From: Zancudomyces culisetae
Lineage: Eukaryota; Kickxellomycota; Harpellomycetes; Harpellales; Legeriomycetaceae
Length of the DNA stretch: 41,308 nt
Direction: 5' to 3'
Assembly (NCBI GenBank): GCA_001969505.1
Contig: LSSK01001075.1
Coordinates: 1-41,308, forward strand
Position 1 is the first letter of the stretch, and each line of letters starts with the position of its first letter. The notes under the pieces are model-generated. The model searched no databases, had not been told where the DNA came from, and saw only the letters and a program-made list of their open reading frames with translations. The translations under genes were made by a program, and so were the position numbers. Positions 31,549 through 41,308 of the stretch are shown here, in pieces.

Positions 31549-33592
31549 TGTGCCTTACTTCTTTTCAACATTAACGTTAAATCTAGGAACAAATGCTGAG
31601 TTCCCGCATACTTCACCTTAAAGGTTCCGGGTCATTTATTTTCAATCCTGTCGCAAATTCTTAATTCTACTTTTGACTTTTTGATAATGTTATCTAACTT
31701 TAGCCTTCTGCATTATTGATCCAAACACGTTACTTTCAAGTTATGGAAAAACATTAATACTTAAATCGGTAACTTTTTTCTATTGTTTGTGTGCCAAAAT
31801 TTTTTTAGTTGGATTATTTCTTCCAAATATTGCCTGTCAAGGGATTCGGCATCTCAAAAAGAGATAATTAAATAGGTCAACAAATCACAACTCTTCAGTT
31901 CCACATTACTATTTGTGTTTATAATTTTTTTAGAAGTCGGAGCAAGTTGGTACAGCTCTCCAATTATATTATTGAAATTTATACACAAACATATTTACTG
32001 GATAGACGGTTTCAGTAATAACAGGAAGCTGGGTTAAAATAGCAGACAGTTGCCTCAGCTATTGTTGTCACAAGATATCCAATTTTGAAAGGTCAGCAAA
32101 TACGTCATTGAAGCTATACGTGTTGGCAGTTGAATGCTAAAAGGCATATTACATCCTAGCATCCTATCTGGCACAAAGATGCATACACATATATGTGCAT
32201 ATATACAGTATAAATCAAAAAAGTTACCGAGTTTGTGACTCATAACAACACTCGGTCTCTAGCAACACAAAAATGAGTTGCTTAAACACTCTGAAATATC
32301 GACCACTAGGGAAAAAGCGGATAAAAACCATGTTAGCTCCAGTAGCAAATATAGAATACATTTTCTTGCCATGTCCTAGCTGTTAATTTGTACATTCGCT
32401 CTGTGCTATTACACTTCTCTTAATATCTAAAAAAAGGTTTATTTTTAATCAGTATTTTGTATACTTAATAGATCCTTAGACACACAATTACAACTATTTA
32501 CTTGCTGGCGCAACCCCTCCATAGAGTATTTAAGTATCCTGCACATACTAACCCCTTTAACCTAGCTCGAAACTGATTTAAACATACCCTTTTCCTTTGT
32601 TGATCGTCAATATAGATAGGTGAAATAGGCCTCACTTTTAAAGTTTATTAAGCACAAACACATTCATGAATATACAACAAGGAATTATCTATCAGTAAAG
32701 GATTTATGCTTAATTAAGCATGGAGAGATCAATTTTAATTAACACACTCCAGTAAAAATGCAACTATATCTTATCATCTACTACAACATATTATTTTTAA
32801 TGGAACAAGTATATTTCTTTAGTTTTTGTTTTAAAATAAAATCCGCCTAGCTAGTAGACATGTAAGATGAGAATCAGGGATCAATACAGTGGTGCGTATA
32901 GACACAAAATAATAGAAGTGCACTTGTATCAAACCAGTAAAAATTCCAGCACTTAAACCTCTTTTTTAAAAAAAGCGTGGTTCCTCCTTTTTACCTCTAC
33001 AAAAGTAAAATCGTATAACCTCCGCAAACAGATTACACATGCACATAATATCACATTTGTATGGGCGTCGTTTGTTTGTCTGAAGATTTTAGGCTCGCAT
33101 TGCAAGTGTGTGTTGGTTTGCCGCTTTTTCATGAGCAACCAATGACTCTATTCCATTCATCACATTAATGGTCACAAATTTCTGGAACCTTTATTTATTT
33201 TAACTGGAAACAGAGCAATAACATTTCTACTGTAAGGTCCTTGTAGAGCATAGCCAATGCCATTGCATGTGTTTTTTTTTTGGCAACTACAGGTTAAAAA
33301 AAAATTGACATATTGAGAGATAAAGTGTCCTTGTGTATTTTGATGGATGCAAGCAACTTGTAAAGTTACAACAAAGCCGCAGAGGAAACATTACCCAACT
33401 TTTTGGATAGATGCATACTGAAACCTTGTACCAGAATACTATATAAAGACGGATACTTAACAATTTGATAGCTTTTATCTTGATGTACGACAAAGCTAAC
33501 CGCTTTAGTTAAATAAACATTATTAGATACTTTTGCTCGAGATCCCAAGCCTTGGAACATTTAATTAAAATCGAATAAAAAGTAATACGGAT
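31549..33592. other. 2-kb divergent promoter region between two Mg2+ transporter genes
   Basis: AT-rich sequence between head-to-head CorA-type genes. I found no coding sequence or RNA gene. Any shared Mg2+-responsive control would have to lie here, but I recognise no specific site. Confidence 0.5.
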
Positions 33593-36274
33593 ATGAACGA
33601 ACGAGAGGAAGGAAAAAAAGCTAACATGGAAAGCGCACAAGCGTCGTCAAGTAAGCGCAGCTCAGACGTAAGTTTAAATGGAAATAAAGATACTTCCTTT
33701 TCCGAATCAGATGTGACCAAACCCAAGAGCATAATATATAACAACAAAAGTAAGGAAGGCGATGGAAATGACAGAAATCATAAACATTCGAGATCTTTTG
33801 ACAGATTCGTGGCTCCTGTAAACATCAAGGATCAACAAACTCCAAGATTCGTTCAAAGCGGAGTAAACAGGGCTAGATCTTTTACTGAACGAGGTTCAAT
33901 ATTTCAAGAGTTTGAGCTTAGAAAGGGAAGTGTCACAGGAGGTGGAGTTTTTGGTACTAATCCATTGGCATCAGCAAAAAAAAAAAGAACTGAGCTACAT
34001 CCCAAATTTCCACTCAGAGGATATTCACTGAACACTGAAACTACATATGAGGATCCAGAACTTGCTCAAATATTACCCAAAACGAACCCATCTGAATACG
34101 TACCTTCAACACTTAAAATTAACGACGCAAGCGTCCCAAAAAATCACAAAGAAGTGCCTTCACCGCGATCACGGGATGAAAATCCTTTGGAGGGATATGT
34201 ACTTGGTGAAGACAGAGTATGCGTTGTGGAAAATAGAGGAGGAAAGAAAAAGGAGCGGGAACGCAATATGGGATATGGTATATGTAGCAACATGATACAA
34301 AAAATTAAAAAGGAAGCCAAAACTAAAGGTTTTAAAAAATTAAGAAAAAACAAAGATGACCGGGAAACTCCATGGGCCAACTTAGAAGCATTGGATAAAT
34401 ATATAAAAGATGGTATAGTACCTGAAGAATGCACTTACAGTAGCAGTGTAACCTCGGATTCTTTGTCGGACGATGACTCATTTACAGGGTCTGATACTGA
34501 TACTGATACGGATTACGGGGATGATCGTGTGGCTGATGATAGTGATAAATCTTTAGCAGATCGCTTGTACAATAATGGCAAAGATGTAAATAAAGGGCCT
34601 AGTGAGAGTAAAATTACGGTAGATAGCGATGATAAAGACTCTTTTAGTTCTGGAATGCGGAAGAGTACAGCTAGACAATCTCTGGGGCTAGTAGAGCGTT
34701 TGAATCATGTCATTAACATGGAAACACCTTTGTTGGGAGGAGATACTAGACACCACAAAAGTTTAGGGGCGATTCCAGCGTCAATGCTAACAGGTGGAGG
34801 AAGCAGAAATGATGGAAGCTATACCAACTTGACTCAACAAATAAGTAATAATGGTGGTAAAAGTTCGGTTAACCGCCAACGACAACGAGAACAACAGCAA
34901 CAACAAAGATTAATGCTCTATAGTCCATGTGTGGGGACATTGCGGGCCAACAGACTGCAAGACCTCAGAACGATGTCATACTCGCTTGCAGAATTATTGA
35001 ACCTGACAAAGGAAATGGATTCGTTTTTTTGGTTTGACATTCTAGCACCTACGCCGTTAGAAGTAAGCATTCTTTCAAAAACATTTCATCTGCACCCACT
35101 TACCAGCGAAGATATAATCGACGACGATTCACGTGAGAAGTGTGAGATTCACAAGGGATATTATTTTGTGTGTCTTTATTCTTTTGATTTTAATCCAGAA
35201 AGTGATCAATATTTAGTTCCTACAAACACGTATATGGTAGTAACTGAGCATGGAGTTCTTTCGTTTCATTCAAGGCCTACATGCCGCCAGAACCATGTGT
35301 TAAGGTGGATAATGAGGCTCATGAAATACACCAAAGTTAATTCTGACTGGATCAACTACGCAATCATGGATGACATCACAGATCAAATTGTTCCAGTAAT
35401 CCGTAACATGGAGTTGGAGGTTGAAACTATTGACGAACTGGTGTTGATATTGACATCTTCAGAGCAATCTGATATGCTTTTGCGTATTGGTTGTGTTAGA
35501 AAACGGCTAATGTGTTTATTGCGACTATTGCAAGGAAAAGCCGATGTTGTAAGGACATTGATAAAGAAGTTTGGTCCCACAGGCACTTCAAGTACTACCA
35601 TAGGCAACATATCGGCGGCAGGAGGTCCGGTCCCCTCCAATTCTCATATTCTCCACCAAGGAAATTGTGTGGCTTTTACCTCGCCGACAGTCACATCAAC
35701 GCATGTCCTCGCCACCACGCCTGGACAGGAGGCTGTAGAAGGTACTTTTACTTATTCCCAAAGCCTAGAGCCGAACGGCAACAATGGTGACTATGCGGTA
35801 CAGCAACAACAGCAGCAACAACAGCAACAACAGCAACAACAGCAACAGCAACAACACACACAGCAACAACACACACCGCAACAGCAAAGCCATAATGGAG
35901 TCGGTAGCAGCGCTTCCGACAAGTCGCATGACCTAAACCTGCATTTGTTTGATATTTTAGATCACGTTGTAACTATATCACAAAATGCTACGCAGCTGGA
36001 AGCTGTGCTGTCAAGGGCATATTCAAACTACTTGGCAAAAATATCTATAGAACTGACAGAAACGTCAAACAGAACAAACGATGTAGTTGCCAAACTGTCT
36101 ATTATGGCTTCCGTTCTTATTCCCCTGAATTTAGTGACTGGTTTATGGGGAATGAACGTAAAGGTTCCTGGCCAAGAAACTGATTCGCTGTTTTGGTTTG
36201 TCTCTATTGTATTTTCCATTTCAGCTTTTGCGATATTTCTCAGTTACTTGTGCTTTAGATTTGGCTTGATATAA
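33593..36274 (+). CDS. ALR/MNR2-type CorA Mg2+ transporter with poly-Gln insert
   Basis: Intronless frame of 893 residues. Residues 1-460 are a long, charged Ser/Asp-rich cytosolic N-terminus, as in yeast ALR1 and MNR2. The CorA domain starts near FFWFDILAPTPLEVSIL and DIIDDDSREKCEIHKGYYF. The stalk helix LLRLLQGKADVVRTLIKKF is followed by a low-complexity insert (about 660-780) with a Gln run at 737-766. The second stalk helix (LFDILDHVVTISQNATQLE) and LIPLNLVTGLWGMNVKVPGQ then carry the Gly-Met-Asn motif at 853-855 between two membrane segments. The VTGLWGMNVKVPGQ form is the ALR/MNR2 signature. The role is Mg2+ uptake or release from the vacuole; which membrane is not evident. A second in-frame ATG at codon 12 is possible as the start. 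Confidence 0.88.
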   Translation: MNEREEGKKANMESAQASSSKRSSDVSLNGNKDTSFSESDVTKPKSIIYNNKSKEGDGNDRNHKHSRSFDRFVAPVNIKDQQTPRFVQSGVNRARSFTERGSIFQEFELRKGSVTGGGVFGTNPLASAKKKRTELHPKFPLRGYSLNTETTYEDPELAQILPKTNPSEYVPSTLKINDASVPKNHKEVPSPRSRDENPLEGYVLGEDRVCVVENRGGKKKERERNMGYGICSNMIQKIKKEAKTKGFKKLRKNKDDRETPWANLEALDKYIKDGIVPEECTYSSSVTSDSLSDDDSFTGSDTDTDTDYGDDRVADDSDKSLADRLYNNGKDVNKGPSESKITVDSDDKDSFSSGMRKSTARQSLGLVERLNHVINMETPLLGGDTRHHKSLGAIPASMLTGGGSRNDGSYTNLTQQISNNGGKSSVNRQRQREQQQQQRLMLYSPCVGTLRANRLQDLRTMSYSLAELLNLTKEMDSFFWFDILAPTPLEVSILSKTFHLHPLTSEDIIDDDSREKCEIHKGYYFVCLYSFDFNPESDQYLVPTNTYMVVTEHGVLSFHSRPTCRQNHVLRWIMRLMKYTKVNSDWINYAIMDDITDQIVPVIRNMELEVETIDELVLILTSSEQSDMLLRIGCVRKRLMCLLRLLQGKADVVRTLIKKFGPTGTSSTTIGNISAAGGPVPSNSHILHQGNCVAFTSPTVTSTHVLATTPGQEAVEGTFTYSQSLEPNGNNGDYAVQQQQQQQQQQQQQQQQQQHTQQQHTPQQQSHNGVGSSASDKSHDLNLHLFDILDHVVTISQNATQLEAVLSRAYSNYLAKISIELTETSNRTNDVVAKLSIMASVLIPLNLVTGLWGMNVKVPGQETDSLFWFVSIVFSISAFAIFLSYLCFRFGLI
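35801..35890 (+). repeat. CAG/CAA poly-glutamine tract
   Basis: Interrupted CAA/CAG array encoding about 19 consecutive Gln, then His-Thr and Gln clusters. It sits in the stalk insert of the ALR/MNR2-type transporter and is expected to vary in length. Confidence 0.9.
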
Positions 36275-36519
36275 ATCATGCGTTTTTTTAACAATACTCC
36301 CCTCTTTATTTATAAATATCTCATAACGATTAATTTTTTCCTTTTTCTGTGATAGTTTGTGATTTAGTGGTTAAAGCATAGTACTAAGAGAAAAAAAGCA
36401 AACAGAAAGGCAAGTAGGTTGCGCCAACACAAAACAATAGCATGAAGTTCTTCACTCTCTTCTTAACAAAAGCAAAGTCTCAATCTAAAGGAAAAAAGTG
36501 GTATTAATTAGGAGCTCAT

Positions 36520-37802
<1,283 letters not shown>

Positions 37803-38951
37803 TTTTCGACCTTCACACGTGTGTAATATGATTTTATCGCTGTTTTTTGTGCCCCTGTTAGAGTATATTTAGGAAATTTGTATCTTGTTGGTTGTAATAC
37901 AAAGTGAGATATCCTTATGATATAGTACCTGTTTTTTTAATTTTATTAGTTTAAAGTTATCCACACAACAAAGAGCGGACAATAAAGGAAACTTCGTAAA
38001 AACAATGTACTTAATTTTGTTGCTGATTTTCTGGCCAATTGTCTTTTGATTAATTTAATATTGCATTTTTTTCAAACAGACTATTTCTCCTATTTTAGGA
38101 AAACATTTTATTTGGTTCAGTTTAATGCTCCGAATAAACTTCAAAAATGGGACAATAAAAATCGATTTCAGCTATCTACGGGAGGTGGTGTGCAAATAAA
38201 AAAGCTGGATGCAAAAACCACGGAACAAATCATGATTACCAAAAACCATAAAAAAAGTATTGAAATATGGAAATATGGAAAAATAAACATGTATATATGT
38301 TTATTCATGTATACACATAAACAAAAATGTTAGGACCTAACCTATTCTAAAACTAAGAAATAGCACCAATTAGTTTTCCGATTTATGTGTATTTGTGTAT
38401 GTGTATATATGTTAGCCTTGTTAAAAGATTTTAAAGAAAATAAACGATACCTAATGCCTAAACACAGTTGGCTTCCATACAAGAGGGGGCCCAACACTAC
38501 ATTTAAGTTTTATTTAGGGCAAACTACATGAAATATTATTAAAAAAATGCCTTGACTAAACTCTTGTGCTAGCCGGCTTAACAAACCGCCTATACAACAC
38601 CTTTATACACGTATACCCCTACAAAATATAACTTGGTCAGCAACTTCTAAAGTTAAAGAACCTATTACAACCCTTTGTTTTGCAAATTAGTATTTTGATT
38701 TGAAGCATCCCTTTTAATTTCTAAATACCAAAGCTATAGGAAAAAAAATTAGAAATAACAATACAACTAATTTTTACCACAACGACCCTTTGGCGGAAAA
38801 CTAGAGAAGGGGAGGGGAAGTAACCAGTATAAATCTTTTTAAAATATATCTTAAATATTCACTAAACAGAAAAGGCTACAGAATCGTGCAATCTAATTTG
38901 CGTTGGCGAGAAAATAAAAACAAACGGATATAAAGACATTATTATATCTGA
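37803..38951. other. Divergent promoter region between SEC4 and gluconokinase
   Basis: AT-rich. A 95-codon plus-strand frame (38046-38333) lacks recognisable features and overlaps an inverted repeat, so I treat it as non-coding. No RNA gene was seen. Confidence 0.5.
38282..38305. repeat. Perfect 9-bp inverted repeat with forkhead-like cores
   Basis: AATAAACAT, a 6-nt spacer, then ATGTTTATT. Each arm contains ATAAACA, the core of forkhead-type (RYAAACA) sites in inverted orientation. It could be a paired regulatory site or a chance AT-rich palindrome. Confidence 0.4.
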
Positions 38952-39503
38952 ATGGAAATGAGTATTAAAACTATAATAATTGTGATGGGTGTTAGTGGGA
39001 GTGGGAAATCTACTGTATGTAGATCGCTAAGTGAAAAAACTGAGAACTCTATTTTCATTGAGGGCGATGATTTTCATGGAGAGGATAATATATCTAAAAT
39101 GAAACGGGGAATTGGGCTAACTGACGAGGATAGAATACCCTGGCTTCTGAGAATCAACGAGGCTATCGAATCAGTTAGTGAACCAAACGTGTTTATTTCG
39201 TGCTCTGCACTTAAAAAATCGTATCGAGAAATACTCGCACTTGGTCAGAATAGAGTTAGCTTTATTTATTTGAAATGTAGCAAAGATCAGTTGAAACAGC
39301 GATTAGATCAAAGAAAAAACCACTTTTTTAACGCTGCTCTTCTTGAGGACCAGCTATCGGTGCTGGAAGAACCCGATCTGTCGGAAAACTGTCTTACTGT
39401 TCTATGTGGACATAAGACAAAGATGCAAATCATAGATTTTATTGTTGCAAACTTTTGTTTAACCAACATTAAACACAGTACAAGCACCCTTTTATCTGAT
39501 TAA
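38952..39503 (+). CDS. Gluconokinase (GntK/IDN K type)
   Basis: Intronless frame of 183 residues. Walker A motif GVSGSGKST is at residues 13-21. It is followed by the gluconate-binding block EGDDFHGEDNISKMKRGIGL (GDxxHxxxNxxKM), then LTDEDRIPWL, CSALKKSYRE and the lid segment RKNHFF. Order and spacing match bacterial GntK and fungal gluconokinases of about 170-190 residues. It phosphorylates gluconate with ATP to 6-phosphogluconate, feeding the pentose phosphate pathway. A second ATG two codons downstream is an equally possible start. The last 15 or so residues extend past the usual fold. Confidence 0.93.
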   Translation: MEMSIKTIIIVMGVSGSGKSTVCRSLSEKTENSIFIEGDDFHGEDNISKMKRGIGLTDEDRIPWLLRINEAIESVSEPNVFISCSALKKSYREILALGQNRVSFIYLKCSKDQLKQRLDQRKNHFFNAALLEDQLSVLEEPDLSENCLTVLCGHKTKMQIIDFIVANFCLTNIKHSTSTLLSD

Positions 39504-40232
39504 AAAAACATCCTCATCTGGCAAAATCTTAGCTTTTTGACAAGATGGCCAGAGTATGTCCTTTCTGATACCTATATGAGCTTTAATGGTGCTAGTAAGA
39601 AAGTCCAAGGGCGGCTGCTTTAACAATGTGTGCAAGTCAAGAAATCAGTGTGAGTGAAGCTGGATACAAAGACTATTTATTATCTTATTTCCAATCTCCT
39701 AGCTATAAACCAAACCGCCCACCACTCAGAGTATTTGTAGACAGGTGTATATAGTAGAATGGTATTCCCACCCACTTTACTTGTTATTGGTCGTACTTTG
39801 ATCTCACTATTTTTCTACCACGTGACTTTGCAGTGTATCTAAAACGAATCTTCACTTTTTCCCGGATATGCAAAGGTCAGATTACTAATCGCATTTTATG
39901 ACAATTTCACAAGCCCCAAAAATAGTGTTTCAGATACCGCTATATATTGCCAATCTAAAAAAAAACCAACTACAGTCTGAACATCTGACTTGTTGAAGAG
40001 TCCAATAATTTTGTTTGGGGTTTGGGGGAAATTAATTTGGCAGCAGCTCAATGCTCCACGAATAACATTCCAATCCAGATGATAGCAGAGAGGGTGGAGG
40101 GCCTTTTCTTTATAGATGGGCATATTTTACTAGCATGCTTTAAATACTCCACTCCAGCCAAACCAAAGACAAAATAGTTACTATACACTTAACAAGAAAG
40201 ACTCAAAGACATTACAACAAATACTAATCAAA
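39504..40232. other. Intergenic between gluconokinase and the methyltransferase
   Basis: Mixed composition with no protein-like frame. It holds the gluconokinase 3' flank and the methyltransferase promoter. Confidence 0.55.
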
Positions 40233-40954
40233 ATGGCCGAAAGTACTATATCCTCAGTTGATTGGAAGGACAGATGGGAAACCGGAAATACAGGCTGGGA
40301 CCTTGGACATGTGAACGCCGCTTTAGAGGAACTAGTCGAAGAAAAGACTGACAAGGTTAATTTGCCTAGAGGCAGAGGTATAGTTCCAGGCTGTGGGAGT
40401 GTAAGTGCATTTTCCACCATATGTTTTATTTTATTTAAGTACTGGTCCTAAATGCTAATCAAAACGCTACAGTAATGCATCACACAAAAATATTTTAGGG
40501 ATATGATGTTGTATACTTGGCCAAAAATGGTTTCAAAATGACTGGGCTTGACCTAAGCTCAATAGCTGTAGATGCGGGCAATAAGCTCAGGGACGAGCAA
40601 AAAGTGGCACAGGATTCGGCTAGATTTTTAGTAGGTGACTTTTTCAACTTTAGTCTGGGCGGTGAAAAATTTATGCTAGCATATGATTACACGTTTTTCT
40701 GCGCAATCCATCCCGACATGCGTGAAAAGTGGGGTGCACGGTATGCAGAGATAATTGAGGCAGGGGGAAATCTGATTACATTGATGTTTCCACTAAAACA
40801 ACACACTTCTACGCCTCCTCCATACACTGTTTCTGAGGAGGAGTACCACAGAGTTTTGGATACAAATTTTGAACTGGTATACATTGACAGAAACCCTAGA
40901 GAAGAGCCAAACAGGAAAGCTCCTTGTGCGATTGCTGTTTGGAGACGGAAGTAG
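40233..40954 (+). CDS. SAM-dependent thiol methyltransferase, TPMT family
   Basis: Two exons (40233-40400 and 40499-40954, GTAAGT donor, TTTTAG acceptor, phase 0) give 207 residues. The N-terminal DWKDRWETGNTGWDLG block is the TPMT-family signature. GRGIVPGCGSGYDVVYLA is the SAM-binding motif I, and the intron cuts it after the Cys-Gly-Ser. TGLDLSSIAVD carries the acidic residue that binds the SAM ribose, and YDYTFFCAIHPDMREKW follows. The family methylates small thiols, halides or thiocyanate, and fungal members often act on sulfide or thiol toxins. The actual substrate cannot be read from sequence. Confidence 0.9.
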
Positions 40955-41308
40955 GCTTTATACCTACTACCTATCACCAAACCAACTATTATGTTAATGT
41001 TCTCAACAGTATCGAAAATATGGGTTTTATAAAATGAAGGTTTATAAATAAACAGGTATTCATACGAGACCCTTCATGGAACTTGGGGCTTCGTGCCATT
41101 TACTTCTCCCTGCTTCCCTTATCTAGCATATTATTTTGTATTTCAATTATAGCTTACTGTGACACGCTAGTGGTTTATTTTCTAAGCGTTAAAACCGCGT
41201 GATTATTATCAAAATACACTAGGAAAAAGTCTGAAATCGTGGAATATTATTATAGTCGTTATAAGCGTAAGAAGGTAAAATCAGACCGGGGAATGGTATA
41301 AGTCTGAA
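40955..41308. other. 3' flank of the methyltransferase to window end
   Basis: 354 nt of AT-rich sequence with an AATAAA-containing stretch at about 41045-41052 that could serve as the poly(A) signal. No further gene starts before the window ends. Confidence 0.5.

Noticed and set aside
38046-38333. 95-codon plus-strand frame between SEC4 and gluconokinase
   Set aside because: Composition follows local AT content, it runs through an inverted repeat, and no motif or paralogue is visible.

Overview
This 41.3 kb window is AT-rich nuclear DNA from a fungus, most likely an early-diverging lineage. Kickxellomycotina, for example Harpellales such as Smittium or Zancudomyces, is my best guess, but this is an inference. 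Genes carry short spliceosomal introns (mostly about 50-190 nt). There are no operons and no rRNA, tRNA, CRISPR or transposon signal that I can defend. The left edge lies inside a (Gln-Pro)n repeat, so the first gene is truncated.

Layout, left to right: (1) the 3' end of a secreted Gln/Pro-repeat protein with a C-terminal six-cysteine CBM19-like chitin-binding module (1-1395, +); (2) a mitochondrial class III CoA-transferase resembling SUGCT (2036-3987, -, five exons); (3) an APC7-type TPR subunit of the anaphase-promoting complex (5189-7932, +, four exons); (4) a gene-poor stretch (7.9-13.8 kb) with two paralogous small proteins, each carrying two C2H2-type zinc-binding motifs (9443-9649 and 12768-13013, both -); (5) CDC27/APC3 (13850-16924, -); (6) a UBE3A/E6AP-type HECT ligase (17993-21115, +) meeting the SUMO E2 UBC9 (21112-21588, -) tail to tail with overlapping stop codons; (7) SKP1 (23215-23804, +); (8) a PRP38B-type splicing factor with an RS/RD tail (24153 to about 25480, -); (9) an unrecognised membrane-anchored protein (26352-27062, -); (10) mitochondrial malate dehydrogenase (27973-29267, -); (11) two divergent CorA/ALR/MNR2-type Mg2+ transporters (29980-31548, -; 33593-36274, +); (12) a SEC4/Rab8-class GTPase with six exons (36520-37802, -); (13) gluconokinase (38952-39503, +); (14) a TPMT-family thiol methyltransferase (40233-40954, +).

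Five genes between 5.2 and 23.8 kb belong to ubiquitin or SUMO pathways: APC7, CDC27, UBE3A, UBC9 and SKP1. Two of them are subunits of the same APC/C TPR arm. Fungal genes are not usually grouped by function, so this may be chance, but it is notable. The less familiar material is the zinc-finger pair, the orphan membrane protein, the micro-exons (37 nt in the CoA-transferase and a proposed 12 nt exon in PRP38B), the uniform TAG 3' splice sites, and the overlapping UBE3A/UBC9 3' ends.

Exon boundaries were derived by hand from GT-AG sites, reading phase and remembered family conservation. No alignment or database search was run.
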